From: Cloeon dipterum
Taxonomy: Eukaryota; Arthropoda; Insecta; Ephemeroptera; Baetidae
Assembly: GCF_949628265.1 (NCBI RefSeq)
Contig: NC_088788.1
Coordinates: forward strand, 1,178,001 to 1,242,000
Length of the DNA: 64,000 nt
Direction: 5' to 3'
Shown here: one piece after another, positions 55,401 through 64,000 of the stretch
Layout: every line of letters begins with the position of its first letter
Numbering within the stretch: position 1 is the stretch's first letter
Made by a program: the position numbers and the translations under genes
The notes under the pieces: model-generated
What the model saw: only the letters and a program-made list of their open reading frames with translations
The model's database searches: none
What the model was told of the DNA's origin: nothing

Positions 55401-58400
55401 AGGAACGTGTCTAAAATGATTATTTAAACAAACTTAAGTAAATAAAATCGATTTACGGTGCGGGAATTTAATTAATTAAATATTTCAGGCACTCAGGGTC
55501 GGAATTAAAAATCACGGGAACTAGTTTACGCGATTTTCTCGACAGGAACGTGTCTAAAATGATTATTTAAACAAACTGAAGTTAATAAAATCGATTTCCG
55601 ATGCGGGAATTTAATTAATTAAATATTTCAGGCACTCAGGGTCGGAATTAAAAATCACGGGAACTAGTTTACACGATTTTCTCGACAGGAACGTGTCTAA
55701 AATGATTATTTAAACAAACTGAAGTTAATAAAATCGATTTCCGATGCGGGAATTTAATTAATTAAATATTTCAGGCACTCAGGGTCGGAATTAAAAATCA
55801 CGGGAACTAGTTTACACGATTTTCTCGAATGGAATGTGTCTAAAATAATTATTTAAACAAACTGAAGTAGATTAAATCGATTTACGATGCGGGAATTTAA
55901 TTAATTCGGTATTTCAGGTACTCAGGGTCGGAATTAAAAATCACGGGAACTAGTTTACACGATTTTCTCGACAGGAACGTGTCTAAAATGATTATTTAAA
56001 CAAACTGAAGTAAATAAAATCGATTTCCGATGCGGGAATTTAATTAATTAAATATTTCAGGCACTCAGGGTTGCAATTTAAAATGACGGGAACTAGTTTA
56101 CACGATTTTCTCGACAGGAACGTGTCTAAAATGATTATTTTAACAAACTGAAGTAAATAAAATCGATTTCCGATGCGGGAATTTAATTAATTAAATATTT
56201 CAGGCACTCAGGGTCGCAATTTAAAATCACGGGAACTAGTTTACACGATTTTCTCGACAGGAACGTGTCTAAAATGATTATTTAAACAAACTGAAGTTAA
56301 TAAAATCGATTTCCGATGCGGGAATTTAATTAATTAAATATTTCAGGCACTCAGGGTCGCAATTTAAAATGACGGGAACTAGTTTACACGATTTTCTCGA
56401 CAGGAACGTGTCTAAAATGATTATTTAAACAAACTGAAGTTAATAAAATCGATTTCCGATGCGGGAATTTAATTAATTAAATATTTCAGGCACTCAGGGT
56501 CGCAATTTAAAATGACGGGAACTAGTTTACACGATTTTCTCGACAGGAAAGTGTCTAAAATGATTATATAAACAAACTGAAGTAAATAAAATCGATTTCC
56601 GATGCGGGAATTTAATTAATTAAATATTTCAGGCACTCAGGGTCGCAATTAAAAATCACGGGAACTAGTTTACATGATTTTCTCGAATGGAATGTTTTTA
56701 AGATATTTATTATATCAAACTGAAGTAAATAAAATCGATTTACGGTGCGGGAATTTAATTAATTAAATATTTCAGGCACTCAGGGTCGGAATTAAAAATC
56801 ACGGGAACTAGTTTACGCGATTTTCTCGACAGGAACGTGTCTAAAATGATTATTTAAACAAACTGAAGTTAATAAAATCGATTTCCGATGCGGGAATTTA
56901 ATTAATTAAATATTTCAGGCACTCAGGGTCGGAATTAAAAATCACGGGAACTAGTTTACACGATTTTCTCGAATGGAATGTGTCTAAAATAATTATTTAA
57001 ACAAACTGAAGTAGATAAAATCGATTTACGATGCGGGAATTTAATTAATTCGGTATTTCAGGTACTCAGGGTCGGAATTAAAAATCACGGGAACTAGTTT
57101 ACACGATTTTCTCGACAGGAACGTGTCTAAAATGATTATTTAAACAAACTGAAATAGATAAAATCGATTTACGATGCGGGAATTTAATTAATTCGGTATT
57201 TCAGGTACTCAGGGTCGGAATTAAAAATCACGGGAACTAGTTTACACGATTTTCTCGACAGGAACGTGTCTAAAATGATTATATAAACAAACTGAAGTAA
57301 ATAAAATCGATTTACGGTGCGGGAATTTAATTAATTAAATATTTCAGGCACTCAGGGTCGCAATTAAAAATCACGGGAACTAGTTTACACGATTTTCTCG
57401 ACAGGAACGTGTCTAAAATGATTATTTAAACAAACTGAAGTTAATAAAATCGATTTCCGATGCGGGAATTTAATTAATTAAATATTTCAGGCACTCAGGG
57501 TCGCAATTTAAAATGACGGGAACTAGTTTACACGATTTTCTCGACAGGAACGTGTCTAAAATGATTATTTTAACAAACTGAAGTAAATAAAATCGATTTA
57601 CGATGCGGGAATTTAATTAATTCGGTATTTCAGGTACTCAGGGTCGGAATTAAAAATCACGGGAACTAGTTTACACGATTTTCTCGACAGGAACGTGTCT
57701 AAAATGATTATTTAAACAAACTTAAGTAAATAAAATCGATTTACGGTGCGGGAATTTAATTAATTAAATATTTCAGGCACTCAGGGTCGGAATTAAAAAT
57801 CACGGGAACTAGTTTACGCGATTTTCTCGACAGGAACGTGTCTAAAATGATTATTTAAACAAACTGAAGTAAATAAAATCGATTTCCGATGCGGGAATTT
57901 AATTAATTAAATATTTCAGGCACTCAGGGTCGGAATTAAAAATCACGGGAACTAGTTTACACGATTTTCTCGAATGGAATGTGTCTAAAATAATTATTTA
58001 AACAAACTGAAGTAGATAAAATCGATTTACGATGCGGGAATTTAATTAATTCGGTATTTCAGGTACTCAGGGTCGGAATTAAAAATCACGGGAACTAGTT
58101 TACACGATTTTCTCGACAGGAACGTGTCTAAAATGATTATTTAAACAAACTGAAATAGATAAAATCGATTTACGATGCGGGAATTTAATTAATTCGGTAT
58201 TTCAGGTACTCAGGGTCGGAATTAAAAATCACGGGAACTAGTTTACACGATTTTCTCGACAGGAACGTGTCTAAAATGATTATTTAAACAAACTGAAGTA
58301 AATAAAATCGATTTCCGATGCGGGAATTTAATTAATTAAATATTTCAGGCACTCAGGGTTGCAATTTAAAATGACGGGAACTAGTTTACACGATTTTCTC

Positions 58401-61400
58401 GACAGGAACGTGTCTAAAATGATTATTTTAACAAACTGAAGTAAATAAAATCGATTTACGATGCGGGAATTTAATTAATTAAATATTTCAGGCACTCAGG
58501 GTCGCAATTAAAAATCACGGGAACTAGTTTACACGATTTTCTCGACAGGAACGTGTCTAAAATGATTATTTAAACAAACTTAAGTAAATAAAATCGATTT
58601 ACGGTGCGGGAATTTAATTAATTAAATATTTCAGGCACTCAGGGTCGGAATTAAAAATCACGGGAACTAGTTTACGCGATTTTCTCGACAGGAACGTGTC
58701 TAAAATGATTATTTAAACAAACTGAAATAGATAAAATCGATTTACGATGCGGGAATTTAATTAATTCGGTATTTCAGGTACTCAGGGTCGGAATTAAAAA
58801 TCACGGGAACTAGTTTACACGATTTTCTCGACAGGAACGTGTCTAAAATGATTATTTAAACAAACTGAAGTAAATAAAATCGATTTCCGATGCGGGAATT
58901 TAATTAATTAAATATTTCAGGCACTCAGGGTCGCAATTTAAAATGACGGGAACTAGTTTACACGATTTTCTCGACAGGAAAGTGTCTAAAATGATTATAT
59001 AAACAAACTGAAGTAAATAAAATCGATTTCCGATGCGGGAATTTAATTAATTAAATATTTCAGGCACTCAGGGTCGCAATTAAAAATCACGGGAACTAGT
59101 TTACATGATTTTCTCGAATGGAATGTTTTTAAGATATTTATTATATCAAACTGAAGTAAATAAAATCGATTTACGGTGCGGGAATTTAATTAATTAAATA
59201 TTTCAGGCACTCAGGGTCGGAATTAAAAATCACGGGAACTAGTTTACGCGATTTTCTCGACAGGAACGTGTCTAAAATGATTATTTAAACAAACTGAAGT
59301 TAATAAAATCGATTTCCGATGCGGGAATTTAATTAATTAAATATTTCAGGCACTCAGGGTCGGAATTAAAAATCACGGGAACTAGTTTACGCGATTTTCT
59401 CGACAGGAACGTGTCTAAAATGATTATTTAAACAAACTGAAGTTAATAAAATCGATTTCCGATGCGGGAATTTAATTAATTAAATATTTCAGGCACTCAG
59501 GGTCGGAATTAAAAATCACGGGAACTAGTTTACACGATTTTCTCGAATGGAATGTGTCTAAAATAATTATTTAAACAAACTGAAGTAGATAAAATCGATT
59601 TACGATGCGGGAATTTAATTAATTCGGTATTTCAGGTACTCAGGGTCGGAATTAAAAATCACGGGAACTAGTTTACACGATTTTCTCGACAGGAACGTGT
59701 CTAAAATGATTATTTAAACAAACTTAAGTAAATAAAATCGATTTACGGTGCGGGAATTTAATTAATTAAATATTTCAGGCACTCAGGGTCGGAATTAAAA
59801 ATCACGGGAACTAGTTTACGCGATTTTCTCGACAGGAACGTGTCTAAAATGATTATTTAAACAAACTGAAGTTAATAAAATCGATTTCCGATGCGGGAAT
59901 TTAATTAATTAAATATTTCAGGCACTCAGGGTCGGAATTAAAAATCACGGGAACTAGTTTACACGATTTTCTCGAATGGAATGTGTCTAAAATAATTATT
60001 TAAACAAACTGAAGTAGATAAAATCGATTTACGATGCGGGAATTTAATTAATTCGGTATTTCAGGTACTCAGGGTCGGAATTAAAAATCACGGGAACTAG
60101 TTTACACGATTTTCTCGACAGGAACGTGTCTAAAATGATTATTTAAACAAACTGAAATAGATAAAATCGATTTACGATGCGGGAATTTAATTAATTCGGT
60201 ATTTCAGGTACTCAGGGTCGGAATTAAAAATCACGGGAACTAGTTTACACGATTTTCTCGACAGGAACGTGTCTAAAATGATTATATAAACAAACTGAAG
60301 TAAATAAAATCGATTTACGGTGCGGGAATTTAATTAATTAAATATTTCAGGCACTCAGGGTCGCAATTAAAAATCACGGGAACTAGTTTACACGATTTTC
60401 TCGACAGGAACGTGTCTAAAATGATTATTTAAACAAACTGAAGTTAATAAAATCGATTTCCGATGCGGGAATTTAATTAATTAAATATTTCAGGCACTCA
60501 GGGTCGCAATTTAAAATGACGGGAACTAGTTTACACGATTTTCTCGACAGGAACGTGTCTAAAATGATTATTTTAACAAACTGAAGTAAATAAAATCGAT
60601 TTACGATGCGGGAATTTAATTAATTCGGTATTTCAGGTACTCAGGGTCGGAATTAAAAATCACGGGAACTAGTTTACACGATTTTCTCGACAGGAACGTG
60701 TCTAAAATGATTATTTAAACAAACTTAAGTAAATAAAATCGATTTACGGTGCGGGAATTTAATTAATTAAATATTTCAGGCACTCAGGGTCGGAATTAAA
60801 AATCACGGGAACTAGTTTACGCGATTTTCTCGACAGGAACGTGTCTAAAATGATTATTTAAACAAACTGAAGTTAATAAAATCGATTTCCGATGCGGGAA
60901 TTTAATTAATTAAATATTTCAGGCACTCAGGGTCGGAATTAAAAATCACGGGAACTAGTTTACACGATTTTCTCGACTGGAATGTGTCTAAAATGATTAT
61001 TTAAACAAACTGAAGTAGATAAAATCGATTTACGATGCGGGAATTTAATTAATTCGGTATTTCAGGTACTCAGGGTCGGAATTAAAAATCACGGGAACTA
61101 GTTTACACGATTTTCTCGACAGGAACGTGTCTAAAATGATTATTTAAACAAACTGAAATAGATAAAATCGATTTACGATGCGGGAATTTAATTAATTCGG
61201 TATTTCAGGTACTCAGGGTCGGAATTAAAAATCACGGGAACTAGTTTACACGATTTTCTCGACAGGAACGTGTCTAAAATGATTATATAAACAAACTGAA
61301 GTAAATAAAATCGATTTACGGTGCGGGAATTTAATTAATTAAATATTTCAGGCACTCAGGGTCGCAATTAAAAATCACGGGAACTAGTTTACACGATTTT

Positions 61401-64000
61401 CTCGACAGGAACGTGTCTAAAATGATTATTTAAACAAACTGAAGTTAATAAAATCGATTTCCGATGCGGGAATTTAATTAATTAAATATTTCAGGCACTC
61501 AGGGTCGCAATTTAAAATGACGGGAACTAGTTTACACGATTTTCTCGACAGGAACGTGTCTAAAATGATTATTTTAACAAACTGAAGTAAATAAAATCGA
61601 TTTACGATGCGGGAATTTAATTAATTCGGTATTTCAGGTACTCAGGGTCGGAATTAAAAATCACGGGAACTAGTTTACACGATTTTCTCGACAGGAACGT
61701 GTCTAAAATGATTATTTAAACAAACTTAAGTAAATAAAATCGATTTACGGTGCGGGAATTTAATTAATTAAATATTTCAGGCACTCAGGGTCGGAATTAA
61801 AAATCACGGGAACTAGTTTACGCGATTTTCTCGACAGGAACGTGTCTAAAATGATTATTTAAACAAACTGAAGTAAATAAAATCGATTTCCGATGCGGGA
61901 ATTTAATTAATTAAATATTTCAGGCACTCAGGGTCGGAATTAAAAATCACGGGAACTAGTTTACACGATTTTCTCGAATGGAACGTGTCTAAAATGATTA
62001 TTTAAACAAACTGAAGTAGATAAAATCGATTTACGATGCGGGAATTTAATTAATTCGGTATTTCAGGTACTCAGGGTCGGAATTAAAAATCACGGGAACT
62101 AGTTTACACGATTTTCTCGACAGGAACGTGTCTAAAATGATTATTTAAACAAACTGAAATAGATAAAATCGATTTACGATGCGGGAATTTAATTAATTCG
62201 GTATTTCAGGTACTCAGGGTCGGAATTAAAAATCACGGGAACTAGTTTACACGATTTTCTCGACAGGAACGTGTCTAAAATGATTATATAAACAAACTGA
62301 AGTAAATAAAATCGATTTACGGTGCGGGAATTTAATTAATTAAATATTTCAGGCACTCAGGGTCGCAATTAAAAATCACGGGAACTAGTTTACACGATTT
62401 TCTCGACAGGAACGTGTCTAAAATGATTATTTAAACAAACTGAAGTTAATAAAATCGATTTCCGATGCGGGAATTTAATTAATTAAATATTTCAGGCACT
62501 CAGGGTCGCAATTTAAAATGACGGGAACTAGTTTACACGATTTTCTCGACAGGAACGTGTCTAAAATGATTATTTTAACAAACTGAAGTAAATAAAATCG
62601 ATTTACGATGCGGGAATTTAATTAATTCGGTATTTCAGGTACTCAGGGTCGGAATTAAAAATCACGGGAACTAGTTTACACGATTTTCTCGACAGGAACG
62701 TGTCTAAAATGATTATTTAAACAAACTTAAGTAAATAAAATCGATTTACGGTGCGGGAATTTAATTAATTAAATATTTCAGGCACTCAGGGTCGGAATTA
62801 AAAATCACGGGAACTAGTTTACGCGATTTTCTCGACAGGAACGTGTCTAAAATGATTATTTAAACAAACTGAAGTAAATAAAATCGATTTACGATGCGGG
62901 AATTTAATTAATTAAATATTTCAGGCACTCAGGGTCGGAATTAAAAATCACGGGAACTAGTTTACACGATTTTCTCGAATGGAATGTGTCTAAAATAATT
63001 ATTTAAACAAACTGAAGTAGATAAAATCGATTTACGATGCGGGAATTTAATTAATTCGGTATTTCAGGTACTCAGGGTCGGAATTAAAAATCACGGGAAC
63101 TAGTTTACACGATTTTCTCGACAGGAACGTGTCTAAAATGATTATTTAAACAAACTGAAATAGATAAAATCGATTTACGATGCGGGAATTTAATTAATTC
63201 GGTATTTCAGGTACTCAGGGTCGGAATTAAAAATCACGGGAACTAGTTTACACGATTTTCTCGACAGGAACGTGTCTAAAATGATTATTTAAACAAACTG
63301 AAGTAAATAAAATCGATTTCCGATGCGGGAATTTAATTAATTAAATATTTCAGGCACTCAGGGTTGCAATTTAAAATGACGGGAACTAGTTTACACGATT
63401 TTCTCGACAGGAACGTGTCTAAAATGATTATTTTAACAAACTGAAGTAAATAAAATCGATTTACGATGCGGGAATTTAATTAATTAAATATTTCAGGCAC
63501 TCAGGGTCGCAATTAAAAATCACGGGAACTAGTTTACACGATTTTCTCGACAGGAACGTGTCTAAAATGATTATTTAAACAAACTTAAGTAAATAAAATC
63601 GATTTACGGTGCGGGAATTTAATTAATTAAATATTTCAGGCACTCAGGGTCGGAATTAAAAATCACGGGAACTAGTTTACGCGATTTTCTCGACAGGAAC
63701 GTGTCTAAAATGATTATTTAAACAAACTGAAATAGATAAAATCGATTTACGATGCGGGAATTTAATTAATTCGGTATTTCAGGTACTCAGGGTCGGAATT
63801 AAAAATCACGGGAACTAGTTTACACGATTTTCTCGACAGGAACGTGTCTAAAATGATTATTTAAACAAACTGAAGTAAATAAAATCGATTTCCGATGCGG
63901 GAATTTAATTAATTAAATATTTCAGGCACTCAGGGTTGCAATTTAAAATGACGGGAACTAGTTTACACGATTTTCTCGACAGGAACGTGTCTAAAATGAT
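52485..64000 (+). repeat. Satellite array, 143-bp monomer, about 80 copies, open at right end
   Basis: Head-to-tail repeats of 143 bp in strict register: the GGCACTCAGG/GGTACTCAGG mark is at 52485, 52628, 52771, 52914, 53057 and so on. All distances checked between rare variants across the array are exact multiples of 143. Monomer landmarks in order: CACTCAGGGTCG, CGGGAACTAGTTTACACGAT, TTTCTCGACAGGAACGTGTC, AACAAACTGAAG, AAAATCGATTTCCGATGCGG, GAATTTAATTAATT. No reading frame stays open. The array starts abruptly after TTAATTTCAGTACT and runs off the window. Size is close to one nucleosome, as in many centromeric or pericentromeric satellites. Confidence 0.97.

Noticed and set aside
52485..64000. 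CRISPR array
   Set aside because: Repeats are contiguous 143-bp monomers without unique spacers, in a eukaryotic context.
52485..64000. CENP-B box in the satellite monomer
   Set aside because: No match to the TTCG...A..CGGGA pattern found by eye; a centromere role is only a possibility.

Overview
This window is nuclear DNA from an arthropod, most likely an insect or other pancrustacean. The genes have many small introns (about 50-90 bp) with GT-AG ends. The gene set (group I chitinase with a peritrophin-type chitin-binding domain, GLUT1-like transporter, synaptojanin, heparan sulfate 3-O-sulfotransferase) fits a chitin-bearing animal. Nothing bacterial, viral or organellar was seen. Exon boundaries were set by hand from splice sites and reading phase. 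In each gene called complete the exon lengths sum to a multiple of three.

Layout, left to right: (1) 1-3763, the 3' part of a Cht5-like chitinase, + strand. (2) 4059-21114, a class I glucose transporter (Glut1-like), + strand, with several candidate first exons and a run of in-frame microexons far upstream of the transmembrane core (18241-21114). (3) 22608-30647, a complete 20-exon synaptojanin of 1201 residues, + strand. (4) 33267-35365, an unrecognised secreted/single-pass membrane protein, + strand. (5) 37295-41431, a complete 5-exon heparan sulfate 3-O-sulfotransferase (Hs3st-B-like), + strand. (6) 45610-47599, an F-box-like/leucine-rich-repeat protein of 545 residues, + strand. (7) 48043-48514, debris of two unrelated genes: two exons of an ABCA-type ABC transporter on the minus strand and an orphan last exon of a serine protease on the plus strand. 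(8) 49787-50398, a weak two-exon candidate. (9) 52485 to the window end, a 143-bp satellite array of about 80 monomers with higher-order structure.

Between and inside genes lie at least nine dispersed, non-coding repeat families (called A to I here), several with terminal inverted repeats and typical of MITEs. They account for most introns over about 300 bp. Family A fills about 85-91% of its host intron in three different genes. Five families carry a CCAATC core near their ends, and several carry palindromes resembling binding sites of NRF-1/Ewg or RFX factors.

The genes do not form a pathway: cuticle turnover, glucose uptake, synaptic vesicle phosphoinositide turnover and heparan sulfate modification sit side by side. 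The most notable points are the MITE-filled introns, the modular N-terminus of the glucose transporter, a possible truncating exon in synaptojanin, the opposed gene fragments beside a repeat, and the satellite with 7-monomer (1001-bp) higher-order units.
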